Positions 35,086-46,627 of a stretch of DNA of 64,000 nucleotides are shown piece after piece. The position numbers and the translations under genes are program-made. The stretch covers positions 33,042,055-33,106,054 of the forward strand of contig OY978529.1 of the NCBI GenBank assembly GCA_963854835.1, in the 5' to 3' direction. This DNA comes from Megamerina dolium (taxonomy: Eukaryota; Arthropoda; Insecta; Diptera; Megamerinidae). The notes beneath the pieces were generated by a model. The model was not told the origin of the DNA and searched no databases. It worked only from the letters and a program-made list of their open reading frames with translations. Numbering within the stretch: the stretch's first letter is position 1; each line of letters begins with the position of its first letter.

Positions 35086-37780
35086 ATATATATTTCATAT
35101 TTGGTTCGATCATTAATTATTTGCCACAATATTGTGTATCATCATGATATCCAGTAATGGCACGCACCACAAAACAAGTTAACGCAGAACCGTGATTAGT
35201 GATTCCGGCTTTGCTAAAGGCGCAAACGGCACACATTGGGAAAAACATAGTAAAAACCCAAGCATTGGGGGTAATTCAAAAGTTACGGGCCTAATTTTTT
35301 GTCAAATTTTTTTGGAATCTAGATATATCAAATATATAAAAAAGTTATTTCGAAAGTAAATTGGTCCCAATACCTTTGCTCTGCAGCCTTTCAAATATAC
35401 CCAAAAAAATTTGTTTTTTTATTTTTATTCAGAAACTAAATTTGATGATTACATTGAAATGTATGTAGAGTGAGTGTTTACCAACCGAATTTAATGAAAC
35501 TTTAGGATCTTAAAAATGACGATTTGACCTTTACATTAAATTTGATTATCGTGCTTATAATTCTAAAGATATGAGCATTTAAAAAAATGGATTTTTTTTT
35601 AATTTCCTACTAAATTCAAGATTTTCTACGGATGAAAACTTTCACGGATTAACGCGGATTAGTAACATTTTTACATAGTGATAATCCTGGATTCTTAACG
35701 AAGAAAATGGTACCCAAATGTTTTGCTCTAAGCTGCTCCTTTGTAAGTTTTTTTAATTTTAATGTGTTGCCTTCGGCTTAAAAATTAAAATTTGAATATG
35801 GTTTTCGGCATTTCCTGCCTACAAAAAGTAAGTATCGTAGATTAAATTTGATAAGTAGGCTACACTTGAAAGTCAAACCGTTATGAGTTACGGTTATCTG
35901 TAATTTGACTTTCCGAAAAGTTCTAAAAGTGAATATAAACGCGAAAAAAGCGTAATGGCTGAAAATAGTATGTAATATTTAATATTATATGTATGAAATA
36001 AAAGCAATTTTTAAATTTTAGTCGTCACTAGACGAGATATTTGCGAAAACCTTTTAAAAACAAAAAAATTCAAAAACTTTACGGAGGCGGTAGAACCGAT
36101 ACAAGGTTATATTGTAGAGCGTGGACAGCCTATTCCACCTGCTGATTACAATGGTGACTAGTTTGCGCGCCTCCAATAAATTAGCGAACACTGAAAAAGA
36201 GTTACCACAAGAAGTGGTAGCAATGTTGATTAAGTAATAATATGTATATAATTAATAAAAAAAAGTAGTATATAGACTTTTTCTTTTTGTTTGTGATGTC
36301 TTACCACATTTACATAAAATACGTACAATTTTGGCGTTAAAGGAGAAAAAAACGCTGAAATACAAGAACACAAACTACTAAGCTGCACGTTTTTTGTACA
36401 ACATTGTCATATCAGACCAATGACTTTTCAAAGAATTTAACATCTGGCTGTAGGGTGAAGAAAAAAATATAACGCGTATCAGACAAATCTCAAAAAAATC
36501 TTGATGAAAACACTAAAATTTGTAATATTTACGACATAGAGTAGGGGTGAAAACTATTGAAATTAATTGTGTTAGTTTCATATGTTTTATCGCTGTAACA
36601 AAAGTTTTGCTCTCAAATTAAAAAAATGCTGATACACGTATTTCGTTATTTTTAATGTTTTATGAGAATCAATTGCTAAAATTTTTATATCCCCTATTTC
36701 TTATTCGTGGTGTAATTTTTTAAAAGTCTTAACTTCCGAGTGTAGGGTACTAATACCCGATAGTAGAAAAAAAAAATTTTCATATCATACGATTCTCCGA
36801 AGATTTCCAATAATAACATATCCAAAATTTGTAAGCGTAGCACTGATAACTTAGCAGTTATCACATAAAATAGGCGATGCGAGCGTTTTTGATATGTTTT
36901 TCGCAATGTGCGGCATTACTAGTTCAACAAGTCGATGTAGAACAAACACAATAACCGATTTCGTCACACCCTTCAATTAATTCATTCATAAATATCCACC
37001 TACAACCTCTACGAAACCCTAGACGTCGAATGTGTACCATCTCCACCACACACAGCCCCATTCAGGTTACATCCAAAAGAGGATACATTGTGGGTTCCGG
37101 AATTAACAGAACTAATCGACAACCTCAACCATTTGGGGAGAAAATGATGCTTACCTTAAATGAGGGGATGGTATTTTTACCCCCCTGGTTTAACTCCATG
37201 TCGAGCGATTTAATATCCCAAATTAATAGGGGTATTTCAGCTATATTTTTAAAAAAGGTAACCCCAACAATAGACGACACTGGCAAAAAGAAAACATCAT
37301 AGAAATAGGCAAAACCGATAAGCCCATGAGCAATTGGTGTCAGTCGACCACAAGCAACCAACTATGAACGGCCACAGGTAGGTTGCAGCACTGTTTCAGT
37401 AACATCTGTCAAACAGAACTGTCATCCGAGACATCATATGTGTCTACGCCAGAGTACATGACGTCCACTGTCTGTGTGTATCTTTACATTGTTTGTATAA
37501 AGAGAGTTGGCAACTCAGTTTTTGTTTACGTCACTCTTCTTAATTCCCAACGTTGTTATTATCATATACATATATCACGACAGAACACGAAATGTTTTTT
37601 TCTCAAAATTTTCGTTACTTAAGTATTTATAATACTATATATAAAGTGCAAATTTTATATTTAAAAATAACAAATAAATGGCGAGTTTTTATTCGAGGGT
37701 GTATAAATTATCAACCCCATCATCATATCAACAGCAACAGCGATTTCATCAGCAGCACCTCTAAAATACTCCATCATCCA
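35086..37780 (+). repeat. Repeat module, copy 1 (interrupted)
   Basis: Copy of the non-satellite module that precedes each satellite array, split by the insertion at 35136-36921. It includes a 90-codon frame at 37030-37302 (starts MCTISTTHSP) that recurs in the other copies, then GTCTACGCCAGAGT, an ACTCAGTTTTTGTTTACG segment, an uninterrupted ATACATATATC site that the errantiviruses use in other copies, AATAAAGTG-like sequence, and the CCCCATCATCATATCAACAGC entry into the satellite. Compared with copies 2 and 3 it lacks about 110 bp before TTGCAGCACTG. Origin unknown. Confidence 0.7.
35136..36921. mobile_element. Unclassified 1.8-kb insertion in the repeat module
   Basis: Sequence matching the start of the ~2-kb module (TTCATATTTGGTTCGATCATT at about 35094) stops at about 35135 and resumes at about 36922 (TTCAACAAGTCGATG), whereas two other copies are continuous here. 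The extra 1.8 kb is AT-rich with no long ORF. Possible imperfect terminal inverted repeats: AGTAATGGCACGCAC near the left end and the complement of AGTAATGCCGCAC at the right. About 20 bp of the module were lost. Could be a non-autonomous DNA transposon; family unknown. Confidence 0.4.
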
Positions 37781-39515
37781 CACTAAAACAGCAAGAGGTA
37801 CTTCAGCCGACGTTAAAGCTCACCGGCAGCCCCTCCCACTCGTCCAATATGTTTAGTTTATGGTTTGCTATCTTACAATAAGGATCGTTTAACAATCGCT
37901 CAACGTTTTAAAATTGTAAAAACTTAGTACAAAAATAGTGATTCGGCAGTAAGAACGTAAGAACCAGCAACAGCGATTTCATCAGCAGCACCTCTAAAAT
38001 ACTTCATCATCCACACTAAAACAGCAAGAGGTACTTCAGCCGACGTTAAAGCTCACCGGCAGCCCCTCCCACTCGTCCAATATGTTTAGTTTATGGTTTG
38101 CTATCTTACAATAAGGATCGTTTAACAATCGCTCAACGTTTTAAAATTGTAAAAACTTAGTACAAAAATAGTGATTCGGCAGTAAGAACGTAAGAACCAG
38201 CAACAGCGATTTCATCAGCAGCACCTCTAAAATACTTCATCATCCACACTAAAACAGCAAGAGGTACTTCAGCCGACGTTAAAGCTCACCCGCAGCCCCT
38301 CCCACTCGCCCAATACGTTTAGTTTATGGTTTGCTATCTTACAATAAGGATCGTTTAACAATCGCTCAACGTTTTAAAATTGTAAAAACTTAGTACAAAA
38401 ATAGTGATTCGGCAGTAAGAACGTAAGAACCAGAAACAGCGATTTCATCAGCAGCACCTCTAAAATACTTCATCATCCACACTAAAACAGCAAGAGGTAC
38501 TTCAGACGACGTTAAAGCTCACCGGCAGCCCCTCCCACTCGTCCAATATGTTTAGTTTATGGTTTGCTATCTTACAATAACGATCGTTTAACAATCGCTC
38601 AACGTTTTAAAATTGTAAAAACTTAGTACAAAAATAGTGATTCGGCAGTAAGAACGTAAGAACCAGCAACAGCGATTTCATCAGCAGCACCTCTAAAATA
38701 CTTCATCATCCACACTAAAACAGCAAGAGGTACTTCAGACGACGTTAAAGCTCACCGGCAGCCCCTCCCACTCGTCCAATATGTTTAGTTTATGGTTTGC
38801 TATCTTACAATAACGATCGTTTAACAATCGCTCAACGTTTTAAAATTGTAAAAACTTAGTACAAAAATAGTGATTCGGCAGTAAGAACGTTTCGTGCATT
38901 ATGAGCAGAGCATGTTTATATGTTTATAGGTCCAATATGTTTAGTTTATGGTTTGCTATCTTACAATAAGGATCGTTTAACAATCGCTCAACGTTTTAAA
39001 ATTGTAAAAACTTAGTACAAAAATAGTGATTCGGCAGTAAGAACGTAAGAACCAGCAACAGCGATTTCATCAGCAGCACCTCTAAAATACTTCATCATCC
39101 ACACTAAAACAGCAAGAGGTACTTCAGCCGACGTTAAAGCTCACCGGCAGCCCCTCCCACTCGTCCAATATGTTTAGTTTATGGTTTGCTATCTTACAAT
39201 AAGGATCGTTTAACAATCGCTCAACGTTTTAAAATTGTAAAAACTTAGTACAAAAATAGTGATTCGGCAGTAAGAACGTAAGAACCAGCAACAGCGATTT
39301 CATCAGCAGCACCTCTAAAATACTTCATCATCCACACTAAAACAGCAAGAGGTACTTCAGCCGACGTTAAAGCTCACCGGCAGCCCCTCCCACTCGCCCA
39401 ATACGTTTAGTTTATGGTTTGCTATCTTACAATAAGGATCGTTTAACAATCGCTCAACGTTTTAAAATTGTAAAAACTTAGTACAAAAATAGTGATTCGG
39501 CAGTAAGAACGTTTC
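37781..39515. repeat. Satellite array A (233-bp and 156-bp units)
   Basis: GTCCAATATGTTTAG-type starts at 37842, 38075, 38308, 38541, 38774, 38930, 39163 and 39396, so spacing is 233 bp except one 156-bp interval. Units share a ~115-bp core; the long unit adds a 'CCAGCAACAGCG...CCCACTC' segment, the short one a 'TTTCGTGCATTATGAGCAG...TTTATAGG' segment. Adjacent units are almost identical. The array ends with the GTATGTCCGACATGAACGTCC terminal segment. Confidence 0.95.
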
Positions 39516-39803
39516 GTGCATTATGATCAGAGTATGTCCGACATGAACGTCCATCAGATGAGCGCACAATTGGTAATTCAAGGAATTCGAGGACTTTTGA
39601 TCTCAGTTTTTGTTTACGTCACTCTTCTTAATTCCCAACGTTGTTATTCTCATATACATATATCACGACAGAACACGAAATGTTCTTTTCTCAAAATTTT
39701 CGTTACTTAAGTATTTATAATACTATAAATAAAGTGCAAATTTTATATTTAAAAATAACAAATAAATGGCGAGTTTTTATTCGAGGGTGTATAAATTATC
39801 AAC
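39516..39803 (+). repeat. Module derivative with internal deletion
   Basis: After the satellite comes GTCCGACATGAACG...GACTTTTGATCT, joined directly to CAGTTTTTGTTTACGTC. In the complete module (44457-46428) these two points are about 1.9 kb apart. The same junction occurs again at about 50775. It then runs through the ATACATATATC site and AATAAAGTG to TTATCAAC, where the hAT element is inserted. Confidence 0.75.
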
Positions 39804-41109
39804 TAGAGGTGTAGAACTATCGATGGCACTATCGGCACTATCGATGGTTCGTCCCTATCGAGCAACCATCGATAGTCACCCTGCGCCATCGATAGTTTTT
39901 ATGTACACAATTTTGCAACAAATGCAAGCGTTACACACCACTGAGAAATGGCGCGTTTATAATTGTGATGTTGATTTTGACAAGTTGTCTTTTTTGTGCG
40001 AAAAATGGATAAATTTTTCCAAATAAGTGAAATGGGTAATTATGGAGTAATCTAAGCGTAAATGTAAAGTAAGTTTACAACGTTTGTATTTCATTTAAGG
40101 AAAAAGGCGCAGTTCGCTCGCACCTAGTGCTTCAAATGTTGAGATCAGCACAGACTCGGACGTGGAAACTTTAAGAGAGAAAGGCAAAACATGCAAAAGA
40201 AGAAATGGAATTTCAAGAGTTTGGAAATATTTTAAGAAGTCGGAGGATAAGAAATTTGCCAAGTGTCTTAAATGTGGAAAAGAATACAAGACGAGCGGTA
40301 ACACGTCTAATTTACAAGACCACTTAAAAAGGTTTCATCCAGGTTTGGATGTTCCTTTAACGGATTCCAGGACTTATGTAACCAGTACTGCAAAAAGCAG
40401 CTGCAGATCAGGCATGCAATCAGTTGCTTCTTATTTTAACAAAGCCATCCAATATGACAGCAATTCGAAACGGAAAAAAGACATTGACAGAGCATTTACT
40501 ATGATGATTGCGATGGATGTGCAGCCGTTTAACATTATTGAAAATGAAGGTTTTGTACGTTATTGTCAAATATTAGATCCTCGATACAGAATTCCGAGTA
40601 AAACACAAGTTAGAGATGTACTAATGAAAGATATGTTTGAAAAAAGTGTCGCTAAGTTGGAAGCAATATTAAAAGACGTTACGGATATTGGAGTCGCATG
40701 TGATTGTTGGACATCGTGTGCCAACGATAATTTTTTAACAGTGACATGCCACTTCATTCATAATTATACCCTTCAAACAGTATCACTATCCACAACAAAA
40801 CTATCTGATTTAACTAATCATTCGGCTCAAAATATTGCTGATACATTGAAAGATGTTTTAACCAATTGGAATGTTATAGAAAAAACAGCTTGCATTGTAA
40901 CGGATAATGCAAGCACAATGGTAAAAGCTTGTGAAATTTTAAAAAATTACAAATCTACCATGCTTTGCGCATAGTTTAAATCTTGTGGTGCAAGACGGTT
41001 TAAAAATCGAAAATGATAATTCGTGCTTGAAAACATTATTTGCTAAATGTAAAACAATTGTAAAATTTTTTAAACAAAGCTCTATTGCAAACGAAAAATT
41101 TAAGATAGC

Positions 41110-42985
41110 GCAAAATTCAGACTCACTTTTCATCGAATGTTTTTTTTTATCGGCATCGCTAATTAAAAAAAATGGAAAAACGAGTGACAGCGCTTTCACT
41201 GAAAGACAAACTAAACATTATAAAATCCGTAAAAGAAAACGTAAAAAAAGAAGAAGTAGCTAAAATATATAAGTGCTCGGTTTCTTGTATTAATAAAATT
41301 TTAAAAAAAGAAGAAGACTTTAAAATTGTTGCAAAAAGTTGCAATCTTAAACGGTGCCGTCAAATAGTGGGCGCACATGATAAAGTGGAGCAAGCTTTGT
41401 TGATTTGGTTTGATCAACAAAGACAAAAAGACGCTGTGCTAACAAGTTTAATGCTTTTGAACAAAGCGAAGGCATTAGCTGTAAAATTAAATGACAATTT
41501 TGAGCCAAACTCCAGCTGGCTCTGGCGGTGGAGAAAACGCCACAACATAAAATTTGGCAAAATTCACGGTGAGGTGAAAGATAACAATGCAGAAGAGGCC
41601 TCCAATTACAGCAATACAGTTCTGCCTGACATTTTAAAGCTGTACAAGCCAGAAGATGTCTTTAATGCCGATGAAACTGGACTCTACTTCAAAGCATTGC
41701 CTAATGCTACGTTCTTTCGAAACAGTGACCAACCAAAAGGTCGAAAAGCCCAAAAAGCTCGGCTCACTTTGCTACTTTTGTGCAATGCAACTGGTTCACA
41801 TAAGAAAGTTTTTGTCATCGGAAAGCCAAAAAATCCTCGCTGCTTTAAGAACGCAGAAATTCCTCTACAATACTTTGCCAATAAAAATGCTTGGATGACG
41901 TCGGAAATTTGGAACAAAATTTTGCTTTCGCTGGATATTGAGATGAAAAGAAAACACAGAAATATACTATTATTTGTGGACAACGCTGCTTGCCACAAAG
42001 TATCATCTCAGCTGGAAAATATTAGAGTAGAATTTCTACCTCCGAATACGACAGCATTGTTACAACCCCTTGACCAAGGCGTCATTCATTCATTTAAAGT
42101 GCAATACAGGCAGATTATTGTAAAAAAAACAGTTATGTGCGCTGGAGAGTGGTAAGACTGTAGCGGAATTTTTAAAGTCCATTAATATTTTGGATGCTCC
42201 TTACTATATTAAACGTGCTTGGTGGATGGTGACGCCTCAGACAATATCAAATTGTTTTAAAAAAGGTAAAAATGCAAACTCTCACAAATTGCGTTACATA
42301 AGTTTAATATCTGTGTATATTTTTCCAGCTGGATATGGTGCGAATAATGAAATTCAATTGGAAGACGAAGATGAAAATACTTTTCTAAATCAAATACCCA
42401 ACAGCACAGAATACTTAAGCTGCGATGCCGATCTACAATGTTACGGGCAGCTTACAGACGATGACATTGTTCGATACTTAGATGATATCCAAAGTAATGA
42501 AGGTAATGGTTCGGAAAATGATGATGATCATTACGATATCAGTCTTCCTACAAAAACTGATGCTCTGACGGCGTTAGATGTACTGAAGCGTTATTGCAGT
42601 TCCAGTGTGAAAAATATTGAAATTTTATTAGACATTGAATGCCAAATAACAAACCTTTCCACTAAAAATCTTAGTCAAAGCAAAATTACAGATTTTTTTA
42701 AATAAACTTTTGTTTTATAAAAAGCCTTAAGGTAACTCAAACATCTCAAAAATCAAAAAGCTTTAAAAAATGTTGGTACATAACATATGTAATGAATTTT
42801 CAAGAAATATGTACACATCCTTTTGTTCCTTATATGTGCATTTAATACATAATTGAACTGTTTTATGTTTTATAACGTCTTTTTCTTTTGTAAATGCTTA
42901 ATAAAAAAAGGATTTAATCAAAATTTTTGCATTTTACTTGTCGTATAGCTGCTTCAATAAAAATTTTACTTAAGGTCGTATTTCA
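41110..42985 (+). mobile_element. Tigger/pogo element nested in the hAT transposase gene
   Basis: The hAT coding sequence stops matching at about 41110 and resumes at about 42985; all between is a pogo/Tigger-type element. Exact ends and TA duplication could not be assigned, and some hAT sequence was lost at the insertion. Related to but clearly diverged from the copy at 57079-58976. Confidence 0.75.
41172..42705 (+). pseudogene. Tigger/pogo transposase (CENP-B HTH plus DDE)
   Basis: Starts MEKRVTALSLKDKLNII with an N-terminal CENP-B/psq-type HTH, a second CENP-B HTH (SSWLWRWRKRHNI), then the DDE_1 catalytic core: FNADETGLYFKALP, ILLFVDNAACH and LLQPLDQGVIHSF. One frameshift near 42150, next to a run of A's, separates the two halves. 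An intron at 42266-42328 (63 bp, GTAAAA..TTCCAG) sits after NCFKK; it is a multiple of three without a stop, so it reads through. The acidic C-terminal tail ends in SQSKITDFFK. The frame is otherwise intact. Confidence 0.88.
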
Positions 42986-44141
42986 GTTAAGGTCGCAAAC
43001 ATGCGTGCATCAAAATTGTGGGCTGCTAAGCGAATTATACTGTATATCTAAAGTTCTGTTAGCCACTACAAAGGCACCGCTGCCATTAACTGCCGTTGAA
43101 ATAAATATATTGAAAGACATTGAACAAATTTTGGGTTATTTTCAAAATGTAACAGAAAAAATTTCAGGAGGAAAGTATATTACAGTATCCTTAATAATAC
43201 CAATGGTTTATGGACTTTACCGCAAAGTGGATCATCTTTCACCAAACCTGCATACTTCAGAAGGGATAATTTTCCAACAGAATCTATTGGAGTCAATTAG
43301 AAAAAGACTTTTCGCCTACGAACAAAGGACCGTCACAAGAATGGCTACTATATTGGATCCAAGATTCAAAAAAGACGGGTTTCAGTATGATTCAAATGCC
43401 GAGCAAGCATAGATTTGCCTGGTAGGCGAATTGGTGAAGCAGTATCATCAGCAAATGCCACCTAACATTGATGTGACGTTTAAAAGCAAAAGTCAAGATC
43501 CAATATTTTTCGATTTTTTGGAAGAAAAGGCCATGGGAAAAACCAGTACCGTACGATCAGATGCAATAATTATAAAACGACAGTATCTTGAAAGACCTAT
43601 AGCATCTCAGGAAACTGATCCTCTTCAGTGTATGAAGGTAAGTTTTATTATTTTTTAGTGCTTATTTCCACAAAATACTGACTATTTCTTAAATTAATTC
43701 AGGTGAACGAAGCTGAGTTTAATTTGATAAAGACCCTTATGTTAAAATACCTATGTGTACCCGCCACTTCAGTGGAATCAGAACGCATGTTCAGCAAAGC
43801 AGGTCAAATAGTTTCCGACAGACGGACTCGGCTTAAAGAAAAAAATAAAAATATTTTGCTATTTTTAAACAAAAATTTGTGGCAAAAATTAAAGCAAATT
43901 TTGATAGCTACGAACAAAAATGATCAAAAACCCAAAAAAAAATATGATTTCCTTTTTCGCTTATGGAAGCGAAATTTATTTTCAACAGTTTATAGAGTTT
44001 ATAATTATAATCATTTTGATATTTTTATATAAATTTTTGTAATAAAAGTGACTATCGAAAACTATCGATTATTATCGATGGTTTTAAAAAAACTATCGTT
44101 GACTATCAATGGTGCCGACTATCGATAGTTCTCCAACTCTA

Positions 44142-44456
44142 TTATCAACCCCATCATCATATCAACAGCAGTAGCTACCTCACCAGCAACAGCGATTTCA
44201 TCAGCAGCACCTCTAAAATACTTCATCATCCACACTAAAACAGCAAGAGGTACTTCAGCCGACGTTAAAGCTCACCGGCAGCCCCTCCCACTCGTCCAAT
44301 ATGTTTAGTTTATGGTTTGCTATCTTACAATAAGGATCGTTTAACAATCGCTCAACGTTTTAAAATTGTAAAAACTTAGTACAAAAATAGTGATTCGGCA
44401 GTAAGAACGTTTCGTGCATTATGATCAGAGTATGTCCGACATGAACGTCCATCAGA
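44142..44456. repeat. Satellite array B (single unit) with entry and exit segments
   Basis: Contains CCCCATCATCATATCAACAGC, one 233-type unit (core start 44298) and the TTTCGTGCATTATGATCAGAG exit segment. It is the continuation of the array into which the hAT element inserted. Confidence 0.85.
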
Positions 44457-46428
44457 TGAGCGCACAATTGGTAATTCAAGGAATTCGAGGACTTTTGATC
44501 TAATGTTTTGTTTGATTGATATTTCAAGGCCAATACATCATCGGAATGCTAGCTCAGCGTAAATATTTAACCGCCATCGATATCAAGTAAAAGGAACTTC
44601 AACAGATTTTGTGGAAAAAAAAGTCATTGCAGCTACATGTTAATGAGGTGGCATTTCGGAGAAATAGTTAAAATTTTGGAAACGTCTTTCCAATTTTTCA
44701 AATACTTTTTATGAACTGAAATAGTTTCGAAAACAATATAATGTATATACACATATACATTTGATTGCAGGGATAATCTTGGAAAATTTAAGCTACATGC
44801 TTGTTGTGACAACTGTCCCTCTCACCTATATGTATCCAACTATTTGCGGAGAGTACTCTCATGACTAGATGGTTGTAGAAAATAGTTCGCAGAAAATGTT
44901 GGTGACTATTACACTACTACCGGTATTACTTGGGTTGATCCGCAGTATGAATAAGAAAAGTGGATAGAAAAAGTATATAATAATAATAAAACAAAATAGA
45001 AGTCTGTAAGGGATCGTAATAAACGTAAGAGGCTATAAAAAAAATGAAAAAAATTATTATATACTTTTTTGGAATAAATAAAATTTGATATAGCAGGCGG
45101 TGAAAGAAAAAAAAATAAATAAAAATAAAATGATAGAGTGTAATAATGGAAATAAAAATATAGGAAAAGTAAGTAAAAGGGGAAAAATACATTTGAGAAG
45201 GCAGCTACAAACACATGTGTGGTGTGAATTGATTGTCGACTGTGGATTGTAGATTGTAGGTTGGTATGTGAATAGTTTTAGGAAAAATTGTATATAAGCT
45301 GCTTAATGAAGACAGACAGATTTTGAGTTGTGAGTTTACAGTGATAAGTGAAGTGTGTACTGCGATCCTTACGAGGTCCTCCAGTATTAGTGTTTAAGAT
45401 TAAAAGTTTGTAAAAGTGAAGTAGTGAAAAACAGGGGAAATAAAATCCAAAGGAAGCTGGATCAACTAGGCGTTGTTTATTGAAAGGGACAATAGAGGCG
45501 GTATGTATACTCCACAAATTCAACTCCACTTTTCAGATGATCAGTGTTGAAGTTCTGAAAGGACTCGCAACACTTAGGGAAAAATAGTCCACAACAGATA
45601 CTAAAATATATTTCATATTTGGTTCGATCATTAATTATTTCCCACAATTTCCCGAATCGATTTGAATCGAATCAATTCAACGAATCGATGCACATAGAGC
45701 AAACACAATCATCGATTTCGTCAAACCCTACAATTAATTCATTCATAAATATCCACCTACAACTTCTTCGGAACCCTAGACGTCGAATGTGTACCATCTC
45801 CACCACACACAGCCCCATTCAGGTTACATCCAAAAGAGGATACATTGCGGGTTCCGGAATTATCAGAACTAATCGACAACCTCAACCATTTGGGGAGAAA
45901 ATGATGCTTACCTTAAATGAGTTGATGGTATTTTTACCCCCCTGGTTTAACTCCATGTCGAGCGATTTAATATCCCAAATTAATAGGGGTATTTCAGCTA
46001 TATTTTTATAAAAGGTAACCCCAACAATAGACGACACTGGCAAAAAGAAAACATCATAGAAGTAGGCAATACCGATAAGGCCATGAGCAATTGGTGTCAG
46101 TCGACCACAAGCAACCAACTATGAACGGCCACAGGTTACGGTGCGACTTGCGCACGTATATATGTATGTAAAATTAATAAGAAGCAATAGACTATTTGAA
46201 CCATTACATATATTGGGTTATCCATTTAGTGCTCCAGATTTTGCAGCACTGTTTCAGTAACATCTGTCAAACAGAACTGTCATCCGAGACATCATATGTG
46301 TCTACGCCAGAGTACGTGACGTCCACTGTCTGTGTGTATCTTTACATTGTTTGTATAAAGAGAGTTGGCAACTCAGTTTTTGTTTACGTCACTCTTCTTA
46401 ATTCCCAACGTTGTTATTCTCATATACA
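44457..46428 (+). repeat. Repeat module, copy 2 (complete on its left side)
   Basis: Runs from GTCCGACATGAACGTCC through GACTTTTGATCT, a poly-A/T-rich stretch, AAGCTGCTTAATGAAGACAG, TTCATATTTGGTTCG, the recurrent 90-codon frame (here stopped early by TAA after AIFL), GTCTACGCCAGAGT and ACTCAGTTTTTG to TCTCATATACA, where chimeric LTR element 1 is inserted. It continues after that element at 49520. No function recognised; open frames on either strand are AT-rich artefacts, apart from the recurrent 90-codon frame, which I cannot assign. Confidence 0.75.
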
Positions 46429-46599
46429 AGTTAACGCTATCGTCCAGCAAAGCGACGGCCATTGACTTGTGGTTACGTGACTGCAGTGCTCAGTCAGCAG
46501 AATGTGTGGCCGCTGCTGAACAAACAAACGTTGTCACAGCTAAGTAACATTAAACCTCTGGCACTGTTTTATGTTTATGTTATTTCAATAAGCAAAAAG
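46429..46599 (+). repeat. Partial 5' LTR of chimeric element 1
   Basis: Begins AGTTAACGCTATCG, the AGTTAA start usual for errantivirus LTRs, and matches 49239-49409 base for base by eye. It stops after AATAAGCAAAAAG, where the 3' LTR goes on for another 110 bp. The junction to the capsid-like segment is at 46599/46600. Confidence 0.9.
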
Positions 46600-46627
46600 C
46601 TAAAAGAGTTTAACTGAGACAAACAAA

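Larger units (their letters stand above)
40005..44032 (+). pseudogene. hAT transposase (BED finger), disrupted
   Basis: Exon 1 at 40005-40035 (MDKFFQISEM), intron 40036-40099 (GTAATT..TTTAAG), then the BED zinc finger with KCLKCGKEYKTSGNTSNLQDHL-type Cys/His residues (C..C about 18 residues before H..H). The RNase H-like core follows with DCWTS and VTDNASTMVKAC. A frameshift near 40970 displaces the CFAHSLNLVV motif. After the nested Tigger the hAT frame resumes at about 42990 (TKAPLPLTAVE...ILGYFQNVTEKISGG), with some sequence lost. A second intron at 43637-43702 (GTAAGT..TTCAG) precedes the C-terminal dimerisation domain (VPATSVESERMFSKAGQIV). It cannot make transposase as it stands. Confidence 0.88.
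39804..44141 (+). mobile_element. hAT-superfamily DNA transposon with 8-bp target duplication
   Basis: TTATCAAC at 39796-39803 is repeated at 44142-44149, and the empty site (AAATTATCAACCCCATC) is present in other module copies. Termini are inverted: TAGAGGTGTAGAACTATCGAT at the left, and the complement of TAGAGTTGGAGAACTATCGAT at the right. Subterminal regions carry many ACTATCGAT / ATCGATAG motifs on both sides, probable transposase-binding sites. It encodes a BED-finger hAT transposase, broken by a nested Tigger element. Confidence 0.95.

Noticed and set aside
44909..45214. Minus-strand hydrophobic ORFs (also 56691-57287)
   Set aside because: Phe/Tyr/Ser-rich translations of an AT-rich segment, not conserved in frame between the two module copies beyond simple DNA identity.
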